This document shows positions 25,698 through 33,378 of a stretch of DNA of 64,000 nucleotides, in pieces. The notes below the pieces were generated by a model, which saw nothing but the letters and a program-made list of their open reading frames with translations, ran no database searches and was not told the origin of the DNA. Each line of letters starts with the position of its first letter. Within the stretch, counting starts at the first letter, position 1. Origin of the DNA: Streptomyces sp. NBC_01497 (GTDB lineage: Bacteria > Actinomycetota > Actinomycetes > Streptomycetales > Streptomycetaceae); assembly GCF_036250695.1 (NCBI RefSeq), contig NZ_CP109427.1:2914001-2978000 (forward strand), given 5' to 3'. Both the position numbers and the translations under genes were made by a program.

Positions 25698-26801
25698 ATG
25701 GACATTCTGTGGTCCCTGTTCGCGTTCGGCCTGCTGGCCGCCGCGCTGGGCATGATCCTGCGGCGCAGGAACGGCCCGATCCGGCTGGTGCCCGCGGGCT
25801 CGGCGGACGCGGCGGACCCCGAGGCGTACGGCTTCGTACGCCAGGAGGAGCTGGACGTACGGCTGCCGGGGCCGGACGACGAGCTGCTGCACGTGCTGGA
25901 CGTGGTCCAGGGCACCCAGCAGTGGGGGCCCGCGTCCCGGCTGCTCGCGGCGACACCGGCCGAGGGCGAGGGCAGGTGGCAGCGGATCCAGGGATTCGCG
26001 GGCGCGGCGTCACTGGAGCTGGCCGGCCGGCCCGGGGCCGGCGCACAGTGGCTGCGCGAGTGGCGGGTGGCGGCTGCGAAGGACGCGGGCGGGGCGGCCG
26101 TGCAGGCGGAGTTCCTGGTCCAGCAGGCGTGGCGTACCTCGCGCCCTGGTCAGGACGAGTTCCGGATTTTGCTGGAGGAGGCCCGGACGGTCTGCGGCGA
26201 GGCCGCGCTGCTGGCGCCGGGCGATCCGGTGCCGTACATCGTCGAGCTGTCGGTCGCGCGGGGCCTCGCCTATCCGCCCGCGGAGTTCGACCTGCTGTGG
26301 GCGAAGGTCATGGACCGCGCTCCCGCGCACATGGGCGCGCACCTGGCCGCGCTGCGCTACTGGAGCGCCGCGTGGCACGGCTCGCGCGAGGACGCGGACC
26401 GGTTCGCCACCGCGGCGGCCGCGCGCGCTCCCCGGGGATCGCTGCTGGCGGCGCTGCCGCTGTTCGCGCTGTACGAGCACCTGCCCGAGGTCAATCTCGT
26501 GCGGAGCTTCTACCGCAGTGAGGCGGTCACGCGGGCGGTGGAGGGCGCGATGTTCGCGGTGCACTCGGCGCGCGCCGACGACCCCGTCCTGCCGCACGTC
26601 CGTCACCTGCTGGTCCTCTTCCTCGTCCGGATGTCGCGCTGGGGCGAGGCGATGAGCCAGCTGGTGCTGGTGGACGGGCAGGTGGGCGCGGTGCCGTGGA
26701 CGTACACGGCCGACCCGGCCGGGGAGTACGCACTGCACCGGGCGCTGGCGGTCGCCGGGTACGAGGCCAACGGCGGCAGTCCTGCCACCCTGCCGCAGTG
26801 A
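25698..26801 (+). CDS. Membrane-anchored TPR-like protein, first of a tandem pair
   Basis: A 367-residue protein. Residues 3-21 form an N-terminal membrane helix (ILWSLFAFGLLAAALGMIL) followed by RRR, so the body is probably cytoplasmic. The C-terminal two thirds are helical and share a motif series with the next gene: GDPVPYIVELSVARGL, RAPAHMGAHLAALRYW, LLAALPLFALYEH and LPHVRHLLVLFLVRMSRWGEA then VDGQVGAVPWTY. I associate this pattern with DUF4034, but could not verify it. GGAGG ends 2 nt before ATG 25698, a short spacing. The gene is divergent from metB. The function is unknown. Confidence 0.83.
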   Translation: MDILWSLFAFGLLAAALGMILRRRNGPIRLVPAGSADAADPEAYGFVRQEELDVRLPGPDDELLHVLDVVQGTQQWGPASRLLAATPAEGEGRWQRIQGFAGAASLELAGRPGAGAQWLREWRVAAAKDAGGAAVQAEFLVQQAWRTSRPGQDEFRILLEEARTVCGEAALLAPGDPVPYIVELSVARGLAYPPAEFDLLWAKVMDRAPAHMGAHLAALRYWSAAWHGSREDADRFATAAAARAPRGSLLAALPLFALYEHLPEVNLVRSFYRSEAVTRAVEGAMFAVHSARADDPVLPHVRHLLVLFLVRMSRWGEAMSQLVLVDGQVGAVPWTYTADPAGEYALHRALAVAGYEANGGSPATLPQ

Positions 26802-27056
26802 CCGGCCCGCCCCCGCCGGACCGGCCCCGCACGGCCGGTCCGGCCCGCACGGCCGGTCCGGGCCCGGGCAGGCAAGGTCCGGAAGCGGCCGTACGGGAAG
26901 CCATCGGACATCGTCCGGGGGCCGCCCTGGGGTCCGGGCCGCGGAGGCCGGCCCGCGAAGGTGCCGGGTTCCGGGGGCCAGGGCGCACACTGAAGAAACC
27001 GAACACACCGCACCACCCGAGCGGACAGCGCTCAGAGCCGACCGATTGGACCCCCC

Positions 27057-28145
27057 GTGTCACGCGTCATCCTGGTGATCCTGATAGGGATCTGCATCTA
27101 CTTCTGGTTCCGGTCCCGGCGCGGCGCGGACCGCATGCTCAAGTCGATGGCGGACCCCGAGGTCGCGGCGCGCGAGGCGGCGCAGGATTCGGAGCGCTCC
27201 GCCGAGCTCGGGCTGCTGCCCGCCGAGAAGCAGGACGTCCGGTACGCGAGCGCACCCGATCCCGCCACCGGCCGGGCGCTCGCCGCGGCGGGCGAGGGCG
27301 ACTGGGAGCCGGCGGCGGAGCTGCTGGCGGCCACCGCGGAGGCGAAGGACTGGGAGCGGCGGGCGCTCGGCGTCGAACTGCTCGGACGGGCCGCCGCCGG
27401 TTCCGGCGGGTCGGAGTGGACGGCCGCGTGGGAGCGGGCGCGGGAGGGCGACCCCGACGCGTCACTCGTGCGGGCGGCGGCCGAGGCGCCCGACGTGACC
27501 CGCAGGGCAGCCCTCGCGGCCCCGGGCGGCGGCCTCGGTGAGGCGGAGCGCGAAGCACGGGCCGCGGCGCTCACGACCGCCAAGAAGGCCCGCCCCGAGG
27601 ACCCGACGCCCTACGTGGTGGAGCTCGCGGGCGCGGTGACGGCGGAACTCTCGCACGCGGAGGCGAGCGCCGTGTTCAGGGAGGCCGTCATCCGGGCGCC
27701 CTACCTGTACGCGGCGCACGAGGCGGCGCTGCGCTACTGGCTGCCGAAGGGCAGGGGCTCGACGCCGCTCGCGGAGGAGTTCGCGACGGACGCGGCGGCC
27801 GACGCCCCGCTCGGCACGCTGATGTCGGCGTTCCCGCTGATCGCGTGGTTCGAGGAGCACCTGGAGAGCACCCGCGACCGGGAGGAGTACCGCACGGCGG
27901 AACTGACCGGGCGGATCGACCGGGCCCTGATGGACGCGGCGGCCGCACCGGCCGACCACCCGCGTCTGCCGGAGCTGCGCCACCTGCTCGCGTACTTCCT
28001 CTACAAGCAGGAGCGGTTCGACTCGGCGCTCGAACAGTTCCGTCAGGTGGACGGGCACGTGAACGCGCTGCCGTGGCGCTACTACACGCAGGAGGACCTC
28101 TACATGCGGGCCCGCGAGGCGACGGTGCGGAACGCGTCCTCCTGA
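27057..28145 (+). CDS. Membrane-anchored TPR-like protein, second of a tandem pair
   Basis: A 362-residue paralogue of the preceding gene, starting at GTG 27057. Residues 3-18 form the membrane helix (RVILVILIGICIYFWF) followed by RSRRGADR. The shared motif series is EDPTPYVVELAGAVT, RAPYLYAAHEAALRYW, LGTLMSAFPLIAWFEEH and LPELRHLLAYFLYKQERFDS, ending VDGHVNALPWRYY. The middle has an Ala/Glu-rich solenoid (WEPAAELLAATAEAKDWERR). The two genes are separated by 255 bp and run in the same direction. They look like an old duplication. The function is unknown; scaffold or protein-binding roles are possible. Confidence 0.83.
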   Translation: MSRVILVILIGICIYFWFRSRRGADRMLKSMADPEVAAREAAQDSERSAELGLLPAEKQDVRYASAPDPATGRALAAAGEGDWEPAAELLAATAEAKDWERRALGVELLGRAAAGSGGSEWTAAWERAREGDPDASLVRAAAEAPDVTRRAALAAPGGGLGEAEREARAAALTTAKKARPEDPTPYVVELAGAVTAELSHAEASAVFREAVIRAPYLYAAHEAALRYWLPKGRGSTPLAEEFATDAAADAPLGTLMSAFPLIAWFEEHLESTRDREEYRTAELTGRIDRALMDAAAAPADHPRLPELRHLLAYFLYKQERFDSALEQFRQVDGHVNALPWRYYTQEDLYMRAREATVRNASS

Positions 28146-28215
28146 GACCCGGGCGCGGGGGCGGGCGGCGGCCGAATCCGTGACCGCGGGCTGACCGGGT
28201 CCCTGAGAACGGGCC

Positions 28216-28242
28216 GGGCGGGCCGCCCCGTCCGGCCCGCCC
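28216..28242. terminator. Bidirectional hairpin after the tandem pair
   Basis: GGGCGGGCCG (28216-28225) and CGGCCCGCCC (28233-28242) form a perfect 10-bp stem with a 7-nt loop, 70 nt after the plus-strand stop and 150 nt beyond the convergent glucanase gene. Confidence 0.7.
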
Positions 28243-28391
28243 GTGCGGGGTCGAGCGGCCCGCCCGGCGTCCCGTGTCCGCGTGGTGGAGAGGCACGCCC
28301 GTATCCCGTCGGCACGACGCCGGGCGGCACGCCCCCCGGGCCGTTCGGGAACGCGCCGCCCGGCGTCAGGCGGCTTCGGGCCGGACCCCGG

Positions 28392-30494
28392 TCACCAGGC
28401 CGTCGGCGCCGGCGGCGGCACGACGGCGGGGCGGTCGTCGCAGGTGATCGTGGTGGGGCTGTCGGCCGCGTTGAGCCACGCGGTGCCGGCGCTGCCCGCC
28501 GGGTCTCCCCCGGTGTTGCCACCGAGGTCGGTGACGGCGAACTCCGAGCCGGCCGGCCCGAAGTGGAACGAACCGCAGTTGTTGACGCCGACGGCGCCGA
28601 CGTTGCGCGCGGTCACGTTCTTGAAGGTCGCCCCGCCCGCCGAGCGCGCGCTCAGCACGGACGTGCCCGTGCCGTCGACCTTGATGTCCGCGAAGTGGAC
28701 GTTCGTGATCGTGTACAGGTCCTTCACCGGGAAGTCCGCGACGAACATGATCGCGTTGTAGGTGTTGTCGAGGAAGTTGTCCCCGGTCACCTCGATGTCC
28801 GCGTCGATGTTCTTCTCCAGGGCGTAGAACCAGATGGCGCCGAGGCCGATCCCCCAGTTCAGTTCGTACGTACCCGCGCGGACCGTGGTGTTGTCCTTGA
28901 TCCACAGGTGGCCGGTGAAGGGCTCGGCGCCGAACCGCGAACCCACCTGGATGGCGCTTCCCTCCCGGATCGGGTCCGCGATCAGGTTGCCGGAGACGGT
29001 GTTGTCGGTGCCGCCGTACAGCGCGATGCCGTTGGCGAGGACCGGGGTCTGCACGGTGTTGTCGCGGAAGGTGTCGTCCGCGTCCTCCACCTTGTCGGAC
29101 CAGGCGGCGATCGCGTCGTCACCGGTGTTGCGCACGAAGTTGTCCGCGACGAGGGAACTCGTCACGCCGGTGTGGAAGTTGATGCCGTCGGCGATCTGGT
29201 CCGCGATGACGTTCCCGGTGATGGCCAGGTTCTTCATCGGCCCGTCGAACCACATGCCGACCTTCGTGTGCTGGATGTACAGGCCCTCGATGGTCGAGTC
29301 GCTGAGCGCGCCGCCGATGCCGTTGACCTGGTCGGTGTCGACGCGTTCGCGTACGTCGCCCTCGATGGCGAAGTCCGAGAGGTGGACGTCGTGGCTGCCG
29401 CCCGCGGCGGCGTCCTTGCCGTAGAAGCCGATGCCGGTGTGGGTGGACCCGTCGGCGGCCGGGGTGGCGAGGGTGACCTGGTGGCCCTTGAAGAGCGTGT
29501 ACCAGCTGCCCGCGCCCTCGATCGTCACGTCGTCCACGACGATGTGCCGGTTCACCTGGTAGGTGCCCGGCGGTACGTACACCTTCAGATGGGCCTTGCG
29601 GGCGAAGGCGATCGCCTTGTCCAGGGCGGGCGCGGAGTCGTGCCTGCCGGTCGGGTCGGCGCCGAACAGCAGCGCGTTCGCGGCGCGCAGGTCGCGCTTC
29701 GGGGCGCCGACGAACTGCGAGTCGAGGAGGTCGATCGTGGTGGCCGCGGCGGGGCTGCCGGCCGGCACGGAAAGGCGGATCTTCTCGCCCGCGCGGTAGG
29801 TGCGGCCCAGCAGCAGCCGCTGCTCGTCGTAGAAGTGGTTGGGCCGGAAGGGCTTCGCGACGACGGGCGTGGGCGTGGTCTGGTTCGGCACGCAGCCGCA
29901 CTCGGTGATCCACTGGTCCGGGAAGAGCAGGTCCGCACCCGGGTCGTTGGTGTACGGGTACTGGTTGTACAGCCAGGCGTACGCGGAGGTCAGCGTCATG
30001 CGCTGCCGGTGCGAGCCGTTCGCCGTGACGTCGAGGGGCGCGGTGGTCCCGCCGCCGCGCGGGGCGTCCGGGACGCTGTAGCGGACCGTGATGGCGTTGG
30101 TGGTCGCCGGCAGGGTGAACTCGACGTACTGGCCCGGCTTCAGGGACACCGCCGAGCGCCCTGACGCCTCCGCGGGCAGGGTGTACGCGGCCGTGCCGGG
30201 GCCGATGACCGTGCCGTTCGTCCTCGCGTTCTCGGCCTCCTGCTCGGCGAACGGCACATCGGCGCCGCGTCCCGCGACGAGCGAGGGATCGAGCGCGGCG
30301 CGGGTGGGCGCGGGGACGGCCGTCGTGTGGGACGTCTGCGCCGGGAGCGCCGTACGGGGCGCGGCGGCGAGCGCCGCGCCGGAGGACATGAGCCCGAGTC
30401 CGAGTGCGGCGGCGGTCAGCGGGGCGAGGACCGTCACCCCTCTTCGCCGGGGCCCGCGGAACCAGCTCATCGCGGCACTGATGCTCACTGACAT
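28392..30494 (-). CDS. Secreted GH87-type alpha-1,3-glucanase/mycodextranase
   Basis: A 700-residue secreted protein. The signal peptide is about residues 1-43 (PRRRGVTVLAPLTAAALGLG then AALAA). Residues about 75-270 look like a CBM35-type beta sandwich (SLKPGQYVEFTLPATTNAIT). From about residue 275 comes a right-handed beta-helix of the pectate-lyase-3 kind (LLFGADPTGRHDSAPALDKA, YVPPGTYQVNRHIVV). The acidic residues D436 (ADGINFH) and D459-D460 (NTGDDAI) have spacings of 23 and 24, which equals the D1067/D1090/D1091 triad I recall for the Bacillus GH87 enzyme Agl-KA. It should cut alpha-1,3-glucan outside the cell, for instance in fungal walls. ATG 30494 was taken; ATG 30470 is an alternative. 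Confidence 0.82.
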   Translation of the reverse strand: MSVSISAAMSWFRGPRRRGVTVLAPLTAAALGLGLMSSGAALAAAPRTALPAQTSHTTAVPAPTRAALDPSLVAGRGADVPFAEQEAENARTNGTVIGPGTAAYTLPAEASGRSAVSLKPGQYVEFTLPATTNAITVRYSVPDAPRGGGTTAPLDVTANGSHRQRMTLTSAYAWLYNQYPYTNDPGADLLFPDQWITECGCVPNQTTPTPVVAKPFRPNHFYDEQRLLLGRTYRAGEKIRLSVPAGSPAAATTIDLLDSQFVGAPKRDLRAANALLFGADPTGRHDSAPALDKAIAFARKAHLKVYVPPGTYQVNRHIVVDDVTIEGAGSWYTLFKGHQVTLATPAADGSTHTGIGFYGKDAAAGGSHDVHLSDFAIEGDVRERVDTDQVNGIGGALSDSTIEGLYIQHTKVGMWFDGPMKNLAITGNVIADQIADGINFHTGVTSSLVADNFVRNTGDDAIAAWSDKVEDADDTFRDNTVQTPVLANGIALYGGTDNTVSGNLIADPIREGSAIQVGSRFGAEPFTGHLWIKDNTTVRAGTYELNWGIGLGAIWFYALEKNIDADIEVTGDNFLDNTYNAIMFVADFPVKDLYTITNVHFADIKVDGTGTSVLSARSAGGATFKNVTARNVGAVGVNNCGSFHFGPAGSEFAVTDLGGNTGGDPAGSAGTAWLNAADSPTTITCDDRPAVVPPPAPTAW

Positions 30495-30597
30495 CGCATG
30501 CTCGTTTCTCTGAGGAAAGGCGAACAGCCGCGGTGCCCGCCGCGAGGCAGCGGCACCGTCAGGGTGAGGGCGACAGTAGGGCGGGTTCGGCGGGTAT

Positions 30598-30610
30598 TAC
30601 AAGACTTGTA
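30598..30610. promoter_or_regulatory. Candidate operator upstream of the GH87 gene
   Basis: TACAAG (30598-30603), one A, then CTTGTA (30605-30610) form a perfect 13-bp odd palindrome. It lies 104 nt upstream of the glucanase start in the AT-richest patch of this region. The size and symmetry suit a GntR- or LacI-type sugar regulator. The site does not match the DasR or CebR consensus as I remember them. Confidence 0.5.
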
Positions 30611-30931
30611 CGGACTGATTTCGCTTGTCCGTCGCCTTCTTGCGTCAGCACGGCGCCTTATTGCGACGTCGGCCAGTTGACGGTACGTCGGGACGGCCGC
30701 TCGGCAGCGCTGAGCGAGAGGGGTGGGGGGCGGGCGGGGTGCGTCCGCGCGCGGCGGGACCGGCCGGAGGATGCTCGACAGCTCGGTCGCGACACACGCA
30801 TCGGGCTCGGAGCCCGGAGCTGGGGGGAAGAAGGTGTCCGGCCGGCGAAGGGGGCGCGGCCGTCCTCGGCCGGGGAACAGCCGGAGGCCCGCAGGAGACG
30901 GCTTCGGTCAGGGGCCGATCGGGCCGGGACC

Positions 30932-31015
30932 GGGGTCATCCGTCCGGGATGCGCAGGCCGGGGTCATCCGTCCAAGGCGATCAGGCCGGGGTCATCCGTC
31001 CGGGGCGATCAGGCC
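30932..31015. repeat. 28-bp tandem repeat, three copies
   Basis: Three units at 30932-30959, 30960-30987 and 30988-31015, each starting GGGGTCATCCGTCC and ending CAGGCC; units two and three also share GGCGATCAGGCC. The period is exactly 28 bp. The array begins 20 nt beyond the stop of the minus-strand GNAT gene, inside its 3' untranslated region. No hairpin replaces it as a terminator. Confidence 0.85.
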
Positions 31016-31034
31016 GGGGCCGGGTCAGGAAAGG

Positions 31035-32012
31035 TCAGAGCTTCATCTCGAAGAGCCCGGCCGGACGCTCCCGGCGGTAGCCGAGGGCCTCGTTGACCGC
31101 GAGCATCGCGCCGTTCCCGTCGGCGACGGACGTGGATATCTCCCGTACTCCCGGGTGCTCGTCGCGCAGCACGTCCAGCAGGTGCCGCTTGACCGCGCGG
31201 CCGACGCCCCGGCCCCGGTGGGCCGGGAGGACCGAGGTGTCCCCCTGCGCGGCCCGGGTGTCGTCCGACGTGTGCAGGACCGCCTCGGTGTACGCGACGA
31301 CGGCGCCGGCCGTGTCCAGGGCGGCGACCGTCACGAGGACGCCGCCCCGCTGCCCCACGAGCCGCGCCGCAGCCCGCACACTCCGCGCGTCCCACTGCGG
31401 CGGCCGGGCCGCGAGATCGCCGCTCGGCGCGTCCACGAGCGCGTTGTGCACCGTCGCGAGGCTGCCGGCCAGCGCGGCGGGCGCGACACCCGTCCAGTGC
31501 GCGAAGCGCAGACCCTCGGGCAGCGACAGCGGGGGTGTGCTCTCCCGTGCCTGTTCGACCCGCTGGACGTACCGGGTGAGCGGCAGCATCTTCACGAACC
31601 CCAGGCTGTCCACGAACGCCTCGCCCGCACCGCCGAGTTCGAGGCGCGTGGAGACCGACGTGCGCCCTTCGGCGAGGAGCAGCTCGCGGATCCCCGCCCA
31701 GAGCCGCGCCCCCACCCCGCCGCGTCTGACCCCCGGATCCACCACCAGCTTGTGCAGATACGCCGCATGCAGGTTGGGCGGCTCCGTCCACAGGAGGAGG
31801 GAAGCCACCCCCTCGTACGAGCCGTCCTCCGCCACCGCCGCCAGGTGTGCCTCCCGCCCGTTCCACGGTTGCACGCTCAGCCTGCCCGCCGTTTCGGAGC
31901 GGCTGGGCTCCGGAACGGCGGCCGGGAGGTCACGGACGTGCGCGGCGCTGACCACTGCGTGCCAAGCGTCGATCTCCGCGTCCGAGGGCGGGTTTCCCAG
32001 TGTGATCAGCAT
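31035..32012 (-). CDS. Tandem GNAT N-acetyltransferase
   Basis: A 325-residue protein with two GNAT folds. The first acetyl-CoA loop is VDPGVRRGGVGARLW near residues 92-106, with the preceding HAAYLHKLVV strand. The second is VLPAHRGRGVGRAVKRHLL near 263-281, followed by VNEALGYRRE. Two-domain GNATs include mycothiol synthase MshD, but the Streptomyces MshD signatures were not recognised here, so it is left as a general acetyltransferase. ATG 32012 is preceded by a weak TAGGT. The gene is monocistronic and its 3' region carries the 28-bp repeats. Confidence 0.88.
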   Translation of the reverse strand: MLITLGNPPSDAEIDAWHAVVSAAHVRDLPAAVPEPSRSETAGRLSVQPWNGREAHLAAVAEDGSYEGVASLLLWTEPPNLHAAYLHKLVVDPGVRRGGVGARLWAGIRELLLAEGRTSVSTRLELGGAGEAFVDSLGFVKMLPLTRYVQRVEQARESTPPLSLPEGLRFAHWTGVAPAALAGSLATVHNALVDAPSGDLAARPPQWDARSVRAAARLVGQRGGVLVTVAALDTAGAVVAYTEAVLHTSDDTRAAQGDTSVLPAHRGRGVGRAVKRHLLDVLRDEHPGVREISTSVADGNGAMLAVNEALGYRRERPAGLFEMKL

Positions 32013-32189
32013 GTAGAGAACCTACGCGTGCGAGGGTGGCGACGCCCCTTACTTACGGAGACGTCCTGGCGGCGGCGCGGGCCTCCGGGGCCCGGACGAG
32101 GACGGATGGCGGCGAGCGTACGGCGACGAGGACGGCGCGAGCGGGATGGACAGACGGTGGGCCGAGCGGTGCTGGTCAGGCAGTGCTGG

Positions 32190-32873
32190 TCAGGCGGTCG
32201 CGTTCTCGGTGACCGTGACCCGTCCCTTGCGGATCGTGGCCAGCCTCGGGGCGCGGCGCGCGATGGTGCTGTCGTGAGTGACCATGATGAAGGTCAGGCC
32301 GTGCTCTTTCCAGAGCCCCTCCAAGAGTTCCATGATCTCGTCCCGCATCGACTCGTCCAGGTTTCCCGTCGGTTCGTCCGCGAGCAGCACCTTCGGATGC
32401 TTGACGAGGGCGCGCGCGATCGCGACGCGCTGCTGCTGCCCGCCGGACAGTTCACCCGGGACGTGCGCGAGCCGCTCGCCGAGGCCCACCGAGTTCAGCG
32501 CCTCGGCGGCCTGCTCGCGGCGTGCGGCGCCCTTGATGCCGAGGGGGACGAGGGCCGTCTCCACGTTCTCCTGCGCGGTGAGGGTCGGGATGAGGTTGAA
32601 GCTCTGGAAGACGAACCCGATCTTCTCGGCCCTGACCCGGGTGAGCCGCGCCTCGGAGAGCGCGCCGAGATCGGTCCCGTCGAGTTCGACGGTGCCCTTG
32701 GTGGGGCGGTCGAGACCGCCCAGCATCTGCAGGAGGGTCGACTTGCCGCCGCCCGTGGGGCCCTGGATGACGAGTCTGCCGCCGTCGGGGATGGTCAGGT
32801 CGACGCCGGCGAGTGCCTGGACGGTCTTCTTGCCGCGCTGGTAGTGCTTGGTGACTCCGGTGAGCTGGTACAT
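32190..32873 (-). CDS. ABC transporter ATP-binding protein, LolD/MacB type
   Basis: A 227-residue ATPase. It has Walker A GPTGGGKST, the Q-loop VFQSFNLIPTLTAQENV, the signature LSGGQQQRVAIARAL, Walker B VLLADEPTGNLDE and the H-loop MVTHD. This is the MacB/LolD class, which drives mechanotransmission rather than classical transport. AGGAG lies 9 nt before ATG 32873. It is encoded downstream of its permease, but 505 bp of non-coding repetitive DNA separate the two, unusual for such a pair; it may have its own promoter. An in-frame upstream extension to 33347 is repetitive and was rejected. Confidence 0.93.
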   Translation of the reverse strand: MYQLTGVTKHYQRGKKTVQALAGVDLTIPDGGRLVIQGPTGGGKSTLLQMLGGLDRPTKGTVELDGTDLGALSEARLTRVRAEKIGFVFQSFNLIPTLTAQENVETALVPLGIKGAARREQAAEALNSVGLGERLAHVPGELSGGQQQRVAIARALVKHPKVLLADEPTGNLDESMRDEIMELLEGLWKEHGLTFIMVTHDSTIARRAPRLATIRKGRVTVTENATA

Positions 32874-33378
32874 GGTGTGTGACTCCTGCGACGAGAAGGA
32901 AAGTGCGGTGAATGGGAGGCGCGACGCCCGGGCGGGGCGCGCGGCGCTCCGGCGGGGTGGTCCGGCCCGGCCCGGTGAGGTCGGGCCCGGCCCGTGCGGT
33001 GTGGTCCGGCGCCGTACGCAGACGTGGTGCGGTCCGGTGCCGTACGGGCGGACGTCGTGCGGTCCGGTGCCGTACGGGGTGGTGCGGCCTGTCGCTGTAC
33101 GAGGTGCCGCGGTGCGGGTCGGAGGTCGGGCCGCGCGGTGTGTCCGTACGCGGCGCCGCGGAGCGGGATGCCGCCCGGGTGGGCCCCCGGACGGCCGGTA
33201 CGGGCCCCGCGGCCGCCTCACGCGGTCCGCGGAGCCCGTCGCGGCGGCCCGGGCGGTGGACCGGAGCCCCCGTGCCCCGGCCCCCGGGACGGCCGACGGG
33301 CGGTGTCGTCCGCCCGCCGGCCGCGCCCGCGTGTCGTCCACCCGCACGGGTGGCCGCGAGACAGCCGTCGGCCGGGGA
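32874..33378. other. Repetitive spacer between permease and ATPase genes
   Basis: 505 bases without a supported gene between two genes that usually overlap. The centre contains the 30-bp repeats at 33003-33090. The minus strand is open throughout, but encodes an Arg/Pro/Thr-rich chain with PYGTGP repeats that has no ribosome site or family resemblance. Confidence 0.55.
33003..33090. repeat. About 30-bp imperfect tandem repeat
   Basis: Three units begin GGTCCGG(C/T)GCCGTACG at 33003, 33031 and 33061; the first unit is 28 bp and the others 30 bp. They lie within the permease-ATPase spacer. Further GCCGTACG/CGTACGG words nearby suggest the array once extended further. Confidence 0.75.

Larger units (their letters stand above)
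30495..31034. other. Intergenic region between GH87 and GNAT genes
   Basis: 540 bases with no gene. The left 200 bases are AT-richer and should carry the glucanase promoter and the 30598-30610 palindrome. The right end carries three 28-bp tandem repeats. Open frames in between are Arg/Gly-rich and not credible. Confidence 0.5.

Noticed and set aside
30932..31015. CRISPR array
   Set aside because: The three 28-bp units are contiguous without spacers, and no cas gene is present.
31035..32012. Mycothiol synthase (MshD) as identity of the tandem GNAT
   Set aside because: Two GNAT domains fit, but sequence features I recall for Streptomyces MshD are not seen. A general acetyltransferase call is safer.
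32874..33347. N-terminal extension of the MacB-type ATPase to 33347
   Set aside because: The extension is repetitive Arg/Pro/Thr sequence, whereas ATG 32873 has an AGGAG site and the normal family start MYQLTGVTKHY.
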